From the NCBI RefSeq assembly GCF_013694245.2, contig NZ_CP059322.2, forward strand, positions 3,231,001-3,295,000: a stretch of 64,000 nt of DNA, read 5' to 3'. Of this stretch, positions 49,778 through 57,665 are shown piece after piece. Position numbers and translations under genes: made by a program. The notes beneath the pieces are model-generated. The model ran no database searches, was not told where the DNA came from, and saw nothing but the letters and a program-made list of their open reading frames with translations. Source of the stretch: Micromonospora ferruginea (GTDB lineage: Bacteria; Actinomycetota; Actinomycetes; Mycobacteriales; Micromonosporaceae). Numbering within the stretch: the first letter of the stretch is position 1; each line of letters begins with the position of its first letter.

Positions 49778-49797
49778 GCCGCCGTAGGGTGGACCGC

Positions 49798-50118
49798 ATG
49801 GCAGTCGTGAAGATCAACGCGATCGACGTCCCGCCCGGCGCCGGCGAGGAGCTGGAGAAGCGGTTCGCGGCCCGGGCCGGCGCGGTGGAGAACTCCCCCG
49901 GTTTCCTCGGCTTCGAGCTGCTGCGCCCGGTCGCCGGCGAGACCCGCTACTTCGTCTACACCCGCTGGGAGACGGAGGAGGCCTACCAGGCCTGGGCGCA
50001 GGGCCCCTCCCGCGCCGCACACGCCGCCGGCGGCGGCGAGCCCCGCCAGCCGGTGGCCACCGGCGCCACCCTCCTGGAGTTCGAGGTAGCCCTCCAGATC
50101 CCCACCTCCCCTTCCTGA
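49798..50118 (+). CDS. ABM-domain protein (heme-degrading monooxygenase-like)
   Basis: A 106-residue antibiotic-biosynthesis-monooxygenase-fold protein. VVKINAIDVPPGAGEELEKR and SPGFLGFELLRPVAGETRYF are typical, and TRWETEEAYQAWAQGP follows with AH residues where heme-binding members have a His. MhuD/IsdG-like heme breakdown is possible but not established. TAGGGT (49785-49790) lies seven bases before the ATG, a leaderless layout. Confidence 0.85.
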   Translation: MAVVKINAIDVPPGAGEELEKRFAARAGAVENSPGFLGFELLRPVAGETRYFVYTRWETEEAYQAWAQGPSRAAHAAGGGEPRQPVATGATLLEFEVALQIPTSPS

Positions 50119-50176
50119 CTCCCCCACCCACCCCACCCACCCCACCCCACCCACCCCACCCCGCCCCGCCCCACCC
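50119..50176. repeat. C-rich low-complexity tract (G-rich on minus strand)
   Basis: Tandem CCCCACC/CCCACC/CCCCGCC units. The minus strand has more than four runs of three or four G spaced by one or two bases, which could form a G-quadruplex between two convergent genes. Confidence 0.75.
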
Positions 50177-50177
50177 G

Positions 50178-50241
50178 CGTCGATCATGAAGTTGGCCGCA
50201 CAGGTCGCCCTGTTTGTCCGCCGCCAACTTCATGATCGACG
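50178..50241. repeat. Palindromic hairpin repeat, 19-bp perfect arms
   Basis: CGTCGATCATGAAGTTGGC (50178-50196) pairs perfectly with 50223-50241. Same family as 34562, 37326 and 50279. Confidence 0.85.
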
Positions 50242-50278
50242 GGCCCGAGGGGTAGCGGGGCTCGCCCTGCCCACGCTT

Positions 50279-50354
50279 CGTCGATCTTGGAGTTGTGGCA
50301 CCTCGCAAAGGCTCTGTATGCCGCATCTTGGGCGCCACAAGTCCAAGATCGGCG
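50279..50354. repeat. Palindromic hairpin repeat, 21-bp arms
   Basis: CGTCGATCTTGGAGTTGTGG begins the left arm (50279-50299), which pairs with 50334-50354 with two mismatches. It lies 37 bases after the 50178 element, giving a tandem pair. Confidence 0.85.
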
Positions 50355-50381
50355 GAGTTCGCCGCACTCGGGGTGCGGGGG

Positions 50382-51146
50382 TCAGCGGGGGGTCAGGGAG
50401 GCGAAGACGATGACGTTGTCCTCGTAGCCGGTGCGACCGCCGAGCCACGTGCCGCCGCAGGTGATCAGCCGCAGCTCCGCCGGGCCGGAGTCGCCGTAGA
50501 CCCGGGCGGCGGGCAGTTTCGCCTTGTCGAAGTACTCGACGCTGTCGACCTTGAACGTCACCACGCTGCGGTCCGCGCGGGTCACCTGGATCCGCGCGCC
50601 CGGCTTCAGGTCGCGCAGCCGGTAGAACACGGCCGGCCCGCTCTTGGTGTCGACGTGACCGACGATGATCGCCCGGCCCGGCTCCCCCGGCACCGCGCCC
50701 CGGTTGTACCAGCCGGTCTGGTCGGTCTCGGTCAGCGGCGGCACGTCCACCGAACCGTCGCGCGCCTGGCCGACCGGGGTGACCGGCGCGGCCACCTTGA
50801 TGGCCGGTACCGAGAGACGGACCGGCACGCTGGCCGGCTTCCGGGCCGGGGCGGCGGACGAGGCCGGTGGGGGCGCCACGGCGCTCGACCCGGCCGAGGC
50901 GTCGGCGAAGTCGAACGGCCCGGCGGTACGGCCGAGTCCGGCCCCGACGGCGAACACGCCGAGCAGCACCAGCACCACGGCCATCGGTTTCGACCAGGGG
51001 CTCCGCGTCCGGTCCCGTCCCGTCGGCGGAACGGGAGGCGCCCCCGGTGGCCCGGCGGCGGGCGGCGAGCCGGCGGGCAGCGCCCGGGCGGCCGGCGGAT
51101 CGGCCGGCGGCGGTTGCCAGGGGCGGGACGCGGCCGGCGGCGGCAA
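50382..51146 (-). CDS. Class F sortase (catalytic part)
   Basis: The sortase domain covers about the last 150 residues: VGHVDTKSGPAVFYRLRDL carries the catalytic His, RLITCGG the nucleophile Cys, and the RTGYEDNVIVFA end the probable Arg. A membrane anchor (MAVVLVLLGVFAVGAGLG) and a Pro/Ala-rich cytoplasmic region precede it. Sortases attach secreted proteins to cell wall or link them. The in-frame TTG at 51146 is a poor start in the middle of a Pro/Ala repeat, and the frame stays coding up to about 51530, so the real start is probably ATG 51619 in another frame (see next entry). Confidence 0.88.
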   Translation of the reverse strand: MPPPAASRPWQPPPADPPAARALPAGSPPAAGPPGAPPVPPTGRDRTRSPWSKPMAVVLVLLGVFAVGAGLGRTAGPFDFADASAGSSAVAPPPASSAAPARKPASVPVRLSVPAIKVAAPVTPVGQARDGSVDVPPLTETDQTGWYNRGAVPGEPGRAIIVGHVDTKSGPAVFYRLRDLKPGARIQVTRADRSVVTFKVDSVEYFDKAKLPAARVYGDSGPAELRLITCGGTWLGGRTGYEDNVIVFASLTPR

Positions 51147-51619
51147 CCAGGGCCGCGAGCCGGCCGGCGGGGCGTGCGCCGGCCGCGAGCCGGCGGGCGG
51201 ACTCCACGGAGCCGAGCCGGCGGACGGCTCGTCGGCGAACGGCGGGGCGACGGGCGGACTCCACGGCCGGGATCCGGTGGACGTTCCGGACCCGGCGGGC
51301 GACGCCGCGCCGGCACGCGAACCGGCGGGCGACGCCGCGCCGGCACGCGAACCGGTGGACGACGCCGCGCCGGCACGCGAACCGGCGGATGACGCCGCGC
51401 CGGCGGGCGGCTCGTCGGCGGGCGGCGCACCGGCCGGCGACGGACTCCACGGCCGGGATCCGGTGGACGGCGCGGCGTCGGCACGCGGACCGGCGGCCGG
51501 GCGAGGGCCGGATCGGGGAGGCGCTCCGGCGGGGGCGGGGAGGCGGCCGGGGGCAGCGCGAGGAAGGGCCAGCCGGAACGCCGGGAGCCGGCCGGCGGCG
51601 GGGCGGAGTAGTCGGCCAT
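51147..51619 (-). other. Probable N-terminal part of the sortase, out of frame by one indel
   Basis: ATG 51619 begins MADYSAPPPAGSRRSGWPFL, eight bases after the stop of the upstream gene. The sortase frame, with repeated PWSPP and SRAGAA units, is open from about 51530 downstream. The two frames change near the C/G run at about 51526-51540. It holds a 30-base tandem repeat, three copies at 51301-51390. Confidence 0.6.
51301..51390. repeat. 30-base tandem repeat in the sortase N-terminal region
   Basis: Three near-identical 30-base units (51301, 51331, 51361) and a partial fourth. In the sortase frame each encodes SRAGAASPAG-like residues. A further 27-base segment is duplicated at about 51255 and 51440. 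Confidence 0.85.
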
Positions 51620-51627
51620 GGCGTGAC

Positions 51628-52194
51628 TCAGGGCCGGGCGGCGCCGGAGTTGCGGCGGGACGCGGCCACGCCGAGCCCGGCGCCGACCACGGTCAGCGCC
51701 AGCCCGACGGGCACCAGCAGGCCGCCGAGGCCGGGGCCGGCGGTGCCGCCGAAGCCGGTGGCCGGGCCCCGGCTGGGGAAGTGACTCGGCGGCCGGGTGT
51801 GCTGGCCCTGCTTGACCACCTGGAGCATGGTGGACGCGGTCTCCCCGCTCGGGCATTCGAGTTTGACCCGGTAGTTGCCGGGCCGGGTGCGCTCGTTGAC
51901 CATCGGCGAGGCGGTGAGCAGGCCGCGCTGCGGCTGCACCTGGATCTTGCCGAAGGCGTCGGAGGCCACGATCGCCGGCACCGAGTTGTCACGGCAACTG
52001 GCCCGGATGCCGACCAGGTAGCCCGGCTCCACCGTGCTCGGGGTGACCTCCACGAAGACCACGTCGGCGGGCTGCTGCTCGGGCACCGGCTCGGCGGCGC
52101 GCGGCGCGGCCTGGACGGCCGCCGCGCCGAACAGCGGGGCGGCGCACGCGACCATCGCGGCCAGCAACGCCGCACGTCCCCTGACTGACCCCAT
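51628..52194 (-). CDS. Secreted protein with C-terminal sorting-signal-like tail
   Basis: A 188-residue exported protein with an N-terminal signal peptide (LLAAMVACAAPLFGAAAVQA), a beta-rich domain with one Cys pair (SCRDNSVPAIVA; KLECPSGETASTM) and a C-terminal GPATG (143-147), a hydrophobic helix (GGLLVPVGLALTVVGAGLG) and a basic tail (SRRNSGAARP). That order is the layout of an LPXTG-type sorting signal, with G replacing the Leu. It is directly upstream of and probably co-transcribed with the class F sortase, so it is the best candidate substrate. Confidence 0.75.
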   Translation of the reverse strand: MGSVRGRAALLAAMVACAAPLFGAAAVQAAPRAAEPVPEQQPADVVFVEVTPSTVEPGYLVGIRASCRDNSVPAIVASDAFGKIQVQPQRGLLTASPMVNERTRPGNYRVKLECPSGETASTMLQVVKQGQHTRPPSHFPSRGPATGFGGTAGPGLGGLLVPVGLALTVVGAGLGVAASRRNSGAARP

Positions 52195-52283
52195 GACCCC
52201 TCCCGGCGTACGGGATGAATCCTCTCACCCCCGGCCGCACCTCACATCCGATCGGCGCGACGGTCGCGTAGGCTCGGGTCGCT

Positions 52284-52970
52284 GTGACCACCACCGACGT
52301 TCCCGCCGCCCGCATCCGCACCTTCCATCCGCGTCGCGGGCGGATGAGCGACCGGCAGCGCGACGCGCTGACCCGGCTCTGGCCCGCGTACGGCCTGGAG
52401 ATCGCCGCCCTCGACGGGTCGTGCGATCCGGCGGCGCTGTTCGGACGGCGGGCGCCGCTGGTGCTGGAGATCGGCTCCGGCATGGGCGACGCCACCGCCG
52501 CCATGGCGGCGGCCGACCCGAGCCGACACTATCTGGCGGTCGAGGTGCACACGCCGGGAATCGCCAACCTGCTGGAGCTGGTGGAGCGGCACCGGCTGGC
52601 GAACGTACGGGTCGCCGAGGGCGACGCGTTGGACCTGGTCCGGGCCATGCCGGAGGGGTGCCTGGACGCGGTGCACGTCTACTTCCCGGACCCGTGGCCG
52701 AAGACCCGGCACCACAAGCGGCGGATCATCCAGCCGGCGCACGTGGCGTTGCTGCGATCCCGGCTGGCGCCCGGTGGCACGCTGCACTGCGCCACCGACT
52801 GGGCCGAGTACGCGGAGTCGATGCGCGAGACGCTGACCGCCGACCCGGAGCTGGTCGACGTGCACGGCGGCTACGCGCCCCGGCCGGCGCACCGGCCGGT
52901 GACCAAGTTCGAGCGGCGCGCGCAGACCGCGGGCCGGGAGGTCTTCGACCTGATCCACCGGCGGCGCTGA
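52284..52970 (+). CDS. trmB: tRNA (guanine-N7-)-methyltransferase
   Basis: A 228-residue SAM-dependent enzyme that methylates G46 of tRNA. The SAM motif LEIGSGMGDATAAMAAADPS, the acidic EVHTPG, the RNA-binding YFPDPWPKTRHHKRR signature and the late TDWAEYAE and TKFERR are all present. TAGGCT (52269-52274) lies nine bases before GTG 52284, a probable leaderless start. It is divergent from the sortase-substrate gene. Confidence 0.95.
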   Translation: MTTTDVPAARIRTFHPRRGRMSDRQRDALTRLWPAYGLEIAALDGSCDPAALFGRRAPLVLEIGSGMGDATAAMAAADPSRHYLAVEVHTPGIANLLELVERHRLANVRVAEGDALDLVRAMPEGCLDAVHVYFPDPWPKTRHHKRRIIQPAHVALLRSRLAPGGTLHCATDWAEYAESMRETLTADPELVDVHGGYAPRPAHRPVTKFERRAQTAGREVFDLIHRRR

Positions 52971-53017
52971 ACCCGGTTGGCGCGGCGTGGTGGGATCCAG
53001 GCACGATGGGAGCCGCC

Positions 53018-55522
53018 ATGACTCTCACCGCCGCGCTGCCGAAGACCGCCGACCCCGACACCCTCTACGACGCGTTCGCCTCCTGGGCGTCCGAGCGCGG
53101 TCTCGACCTCTATCCGCACCAGGAGGAGGCGGTCATCGAGATCGTCTCCGGCGCGAACGTGATCATGAATACGCCGACCGGCTCGGGCAAGAGCCTGGTG
53201 GCGATCGCGGCGCACTTCGCGGCGCTGGCCGACGACCGGACCAGCTTCTACACCGCGCCGATCAAGGCGCTGGTGTCGGAGAAGTTCTTCGCGCTCTGCG
53301 AGGTCTTCGGCGCGGAGAACGTCGGCATGCTCACCGGCGACGCCAGCGTCAACGCCGACGCCCCGATCATCTGCTGCACCGCGGAGATCCTGGCCAACCT
53401 GGCGCTGCGGGAGGGCCGCCGGGCCGACGTCGGCCAGGTGGTCATGGACGAGTTCCACTTCTACGCCGAGCCGGACCGCGGCTGGGCCTGGCAGGTGCCG
53501 CTGATCGAGCTGCCGCAGGCCCAGTTCGTGCTGATGTCCGCCACGCTCGGCGACACCACCCGCTTCGTCGACGACCTGTCCCGGCGCACCGGGCGGCCGA
53601 CCGCCGTCGTGCGCTCGGCCGAGCGGCCGGTCCCGCTGATCTTCTCGTACGCGACCACGCCGCTGCACGAGACGCTCGAGGAGCTGCTGGAGACGAAGCA
53701 GGCCCCGGTGTACGTGGTGCACTTCACCCAGGCCGCCGCGCTGGAACGCGCCCAGGCGCTGATGAGCGTGAACGTCTGCACCCGCGCCGAGAAGGACATG
53801 ATCGCGCAGGCGATCGGCAACTTCCGGTTCACCTCCGGCTTCGGCAGGACGCTGTCCCGGCTGGTCCGGCACGGCATCGGCGTGCACCACGCCGGCATGC
53901 TCCCGAAGTACCGCCGCCTGGTGGAGACGCTCGCCCAGGCCGGCCTGCTCAAGGTCATCTGCGGCACCGACACGCTCGGCGTCGGCATCAACGTGCCGAT
54001 CCGCACCGTGCTCTTCACCGGCCTCAGCAAGTACGACGGGGTGCGGACGCGCCTGCTCAAGGCCCGCGAGTTCCACCAGATCGCCGGCCGGGCCGGGCGG
54101 GCCGGCTTCGACACCATCGGCCGGGTCGTGGTGCAGGCCCCCGAGCACGTGATCGAGAACGAGAAGGCGCTCGCGAAGGCCGGCGACGACCCGAAGAAGC
54201 GCCGCAAGGTGGTGAAGAAGAAGCCGCCGGAGGGCTCGATCGGCTGGGGCGAGCCGACGTTCCAGCGCCTGGTCGAGGCGGAGCCGGAGCCGCTCACGTC
54301 CAGCTTCCAGGTCAGCCACTCGATGCTGCTCAACGTGATCGGCCGCCCCGGCGACGCGTTCGCCTCGATGCGGCACCTGCTCACCGACAACCACGAGGAC
54401 CCGGCCGCCCAGCGCCGGCACATCCGCCGGGCCATCGCCATCTACCGGGCGCTGCGCGCCGGCGGCGTGGTCGAGGAGCTGCCCGAGCCGGACGAGACCG
54501 GGCGGCGGGTCCGCCTCACCGTCGACCTCCAGCTCGACTTCGCGCTCAACCAGCCGCTGTCGCCGCTCGCGCTGGCCACCATCGAGCTGCTCGACCGGGA
54601 GTCCCCGTCGTACGCGCTCGACGTGCTCAGCGTGATCGAGGCGATCCTGGACAACCCGCGGCAGATCCTGTCCGCGCAGCAGTTCAAGGCCCGTGGCGAG
54701 GCGGTCGCCGCGATGAAGGCCGAGGGCATCGAGTACGAGGCGCGCCTGGAACTGCTCGACGAGGTGACCTGGCCGAAGCCGCTCGCCGAGTTGCTGGAGG
54801 GCGCGTACGAGATGTACCGGCAGGGCCACCCGTGGGTCGCCGACCACGAGCTGGCCCCGAAGTCCGTGGTCCGGGACATGTACGAGCGGGCCATGACGTT
54901 CCCGGAGTACGTCCAGTTCTACGGGCTGTCCCGGTCCGAGGGGCTGGTGCTGCGTTACCTCGCCGACGCGTACAAGACGCTGCGGCAGACCGTCCCGGAG
55001 GACGCCAAGACCGAGGAGCTGGTCGACCTCATCGAGTGGCTGGGCGAACTGGTCCGCCAGGTCGACTCCAGCCTCATCGACGAGTGGGAGCGGCTGCGCA
55101 ACCCGTCCGACGTGGCCGAGGTGGCCGCCTCGCTGGACGACCGGCCGCCGGCGGTCACCCGCAACGCGCGGGCGTTCCGGGTGCTGGTGCGCAACGCGCT
55201 GTTCCGCCGCGTCGAGCTGGCCGCGCTGCGCCGCTGGGACCTGCTCGGCGAGTTGGACGCCGGGGAGGGCTGGCACGCCGACGCGTGGGCCGACGCGCTG
55301 GAGCCGTACTTCGACGCGTACGACTCGATCGGGGTGGGGCCGGACGCGCGCGGGCCGGCGCTGCTCATGATCGAGCAGGGGCGGGAGCGGTGGACCGTAC
55401 GCCAGATCCTGGACGACCCGGACGGCGACCACGACTGGGGTATCAGCGCCGAGGTGGACCTGGCCGCCTCGGACGAGGTGGGCGCGGCGGTCGTCCGGGT
55501 CACCGACGTCGGTCAGCTCTGA
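53018..55522 (+). CDS. DEAD/DEAH-box RNA helicase with DUF3516
   Basis: An 834-residue helicase. Walker A is TPTGSGKS, the Walker B box is MDEFHFYAE, motif III MSATLGDTTRF, and motif VI QIAGRAGRAGFDT. The second half (about 430-830) is the DUF3516 region of actinobacterial Ski2-like helicases. It likely unwinds or remodels RNA; the target is unknown. A Lys-rich stretch (KKRRKVVKKKPPEG) lies between the domains. ATG 53018 begins where helicase-like sequence starts. Confidence 0.92.
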   Translation: MTLTAALPKTADPDTLYDAFASWASERGLDLYPHQEEAVIEIVSGANVIMNTPTGSGKSLVAIAAHFAALADDRTSFYTAPIKALVSEKFFALCEVFGAENVGMLTGDASVNADAPIICCTAEILANLALREGRRADVGQVVMDEFHFYAEPDRGWAWQVPLIELPQAQFVLMSATLGDTTRFVDDLSRRTGRPTAVVRSAERPVPLIFSYATTPLHETLEELLETKQAPVYVVHFTQAAALERAQALMSVNVCTRAEKDMIAQAIGNFRFTSGFGRTLSRLVRHGIGVHHAGMLPKYRRLVETLAQAGLLKVICGTDTLGVGINVPIRTVLFTGLSKYDGVRTRLLKAREFHQIAGRAGRAGFDTIGRVVVQAPEHVIENEKALAKAGDDPKKRRKVVKKKPPEGSIGWGEPTFQRLVEAEPEPLTSSFQVSHSMLLNVIGRPGDAFASMRHLLTDNHEDPAAQRRHIRRAIAIYRALRAGGVVEELPEPDETGRRVRLTVDLQLDFALNQPLSPLALATIELLDRESPSYALDVLSVIEAILDNPRQILSAQQFKARGEAVAAMKAEGIEYEARLELLDEVTWPKPLAELLEGAYEMYRQGHPWVADHELAPKSVVRDMYERAMTFPEYVQFYGLSRSEGLVLRYLADAYKTLRQTVPEDAKTEELVDLIEWLGELVRQVDSSLIDEWERLRNPSDVAEVAASLDDRPPAVTRNARAFRVLVRNALFRRVELAALRRWDLLGELDAGEGWHADAWADALEPYFDAYDSIGVGPDARGPALLMIEQGRERWTVRQILDDPDGDHDWGISAEVDLAASDEVGAAVVRVTDVGQL

Positions 55523-55579
55523 CCTGGCGCGCCCGGTCCGGCCGACGCGGCCGGGCCTGGTGCGGTCGCCCGGCCGGAC

Positions 55580-55705
55580 GGCTCAGCCGGCGTCGGCGGG
55601 CGGCCTGAGGTCGCCTGGTCCGACGGCTCAGCCGGCGTCGTCGGCGGGGTGAGGTCGCCTGGTCCGATGGCTCAGCCGGCGTCGTCGGGCGGGGTGAGGT
55701 CGTCG
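55580..55705. repeat. Three decayed copies of the FG-GAP gene's 3' end
   Basis: Copies start near 55580, 55625 and 55669 (period 44-45 bases), each GGCTCAGCCGGCGTCG then GAGGTCG. The gene's real stop is in the copy at 55669; the other two lie downstream and carry the same TGA in other frames. Confidence 0.75.
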
Positions 55706-57283
55706 GCGTCGACGACGGCGGACCCGCCGTCGTCGAAGGTGACCGAAGCGCGACCGTCCGGGTGGGCCTGTGCGGTGCCGGCCCGCCCGTCGCGGGTGCG
55801 CACCTCCGCGCGGCGCGGCTCGGCGGACGCGTCGGCGAACCGGGCCGGGACGACCGGGATCGGCGGGGCGCCGGTCGGCGCGAACCCGGTGATCCGCACG
55901 ATGCTCCGGCCGGCGAACGACACGTACAGCGCCGGGGCGGCCGGGTTCGAGACCGGGTCGTACCAGCAGTTCGCCGGCCGGCCCCGCAGGGCACCGGTGT
56001 CGAGCAGGCGCGTCCAGGTCGTACCGTCGGCGGTGGTGAACGCCCCGGCGAGGCCGACGGCGAAGCGCCGGCCCGGGTCGTGGGGGTCGAACTGCATGTC
56101 GTTGAGCACGGCGCCGTAGTGGTCGCCCTGACCGTCGGCGTCCTCGCCCCGGCCGATCTCGATCCGGCCGTCGCAGGTGAGCATCCGCTCCAGCGCGGCG
56201 TCGACCTGCCAGGTGAGGCCGCCGTCGTCGGAGCGTCGCACATGGTCCTGGTCGAGCAGGTAGAGCAGGCTCGGCCGGTACGGGTCGACGAAGAACCGGC
56301 GGGCCTGCCCGGCGCCGCCGCCGGGAACGAGCTGCTGCCAGGCGGGCATTCCCTCGGTCCACTTCCACAGCCGGAGGGCGGAGTCGCCGCCGACGTGGAA
56401 GACGGTGTCGCGGTGCCCGCCGGAGGCCTGCACGAGGCCGATGTCCGGGTCCGGCAGGAACGGCCCCTGCTGGGTGAACGGCCCGCTCGGGCCGGCGCCG
56501 AAGCCGGGGACGACGAAGAGCGGACGCGGCGTGAACGTGCCGTCGCCCTTGTTGACCGCGACGAGGACACCGGCCTCGCCGAAGCCGACCAGGTCGGCGT
56601 GCCCGACGCTGGTCACGTCCGCGACCACGCGGGGGTGCCGCTCGACCCGCCACCCGCCGGCGTGGTAGCCGAAGTCGGCCAGGGTGGGAACCGGGGTGAA
56701 CGCGAAGCTGCCGTCGCCGTTGCTGCGCGCGGTGTAGACCCCGGCGTCGCCGAACGCCACGATGTCGGCCTTCCCGTCACCGGTCAGGTCGGCGAGCACC
56801 CGGACGTGCTTCTCCACCCGCCAACCCGAGTTGAAGCCCAGATCCGCCAGCACGAACTGCGGGGCAGCGAACGTGCCGTCGCCGTGGTTCAACGCCACCC
56901 ACACGCCGTCGTCGCCGAACCCGACGATGTCCGCCCGACCGTCCCCGGTCACGTCCACCGCGAACCGGGGATGCCGGTCGACCCGCCAGCCACCGGCCTG
57001 CGCCCCGAACCCGGGCACCGCCGGCACCGGCGTGAACGCGAAACTCCCGTCGCCCTGGCTCAGCGCCACGTACACCCCGGCGTCGCCGAACGCCACGATG
57101 TCCGCCTTGCCGTCCCCGGTCAGGTCCGCGAGCACGCGCACGTGCTTCTCCACCCGCCACCCGGAGTTGTAGCCCAGGTCCGCGAGCACGAACCGGGGCG
57201 GCGCGAACGTGCCGTCGCCGTGGTTCAACGCCACCCACACACCGTCGTCACCGAACCCGACGATGTCCGCCCGACCATCCCCG
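55672..57283 (-). pseudogene. C-terminal part of the BNR/FG-GAP protein, separated by a 1-base deletion
   Basis: About 537 residues in a frame shifted relative to 57225-60584. It starts within an FG-GAP unit (DGRADIVGFGDDGVW) and carries four more FG-GAP units, then a BNR/Asp-box tail (DGGLTWQVDAALERML, FTTADGTTWTRLLDTG) and a small basic-acidic C-terminus ending DDLTPPDDAG. It has no credible start of its own. With one C restored at about 57283 it joins the N-terminal part to make a 1,637-residue protein. Confidence 0.85.
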
Positions 57284-57665
57284 TCACGTCCACCGCGAAC
57301 CGGGGATGCCGGTCCACCCGCCAGCCGCCCTCGGCGTAGCCGAAACCCGCCACCGCCGGCACCGGCGTGAACGCGAAACTCCCGTCCCCCTGGCTCAGCG
57401 CCACGTACACCCCGGCGTCGCCGAACGCCACGATGTCCGCCTTGCCGTCCCCGGTCAGGTCCGCGAGCACGCGCACGTGCCTCTCCACCCGCCACCCCGA
57501 GTCGTAGCCCAGGTCGGCCAGCACGAACCGGGGATCGGCGAACGAACCGCCGGACGTGCTCAACGCCGTCCACACGCCCGCGTCGCCGAAGCCGACGATG
57601 TCGGCGTGGCCGTCCGCCGTCAGGTCGCCGAGCAGACGCGGATGCCGGTCCACCCGCCAGCCGCC
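56500..57665 (-). repeat. FG-GAP repeat block B (about seven units)
   Basis: Units of about 55-57 residues with D-[VL]-T-G-D-G-x-A-D-I-V and GDGxF motifs. The DNA of several units is nearly identical to block A (for example around 57300-57480 and 59780-59960). Confidence 0.85.

Noticed and set aside
50665..52188. Long plus-strand frame over the sortase locus
   Set aside because: Antisense shadow of Pro/Ala repeats; the minus strand carries a sortase domain and a signal peptide.
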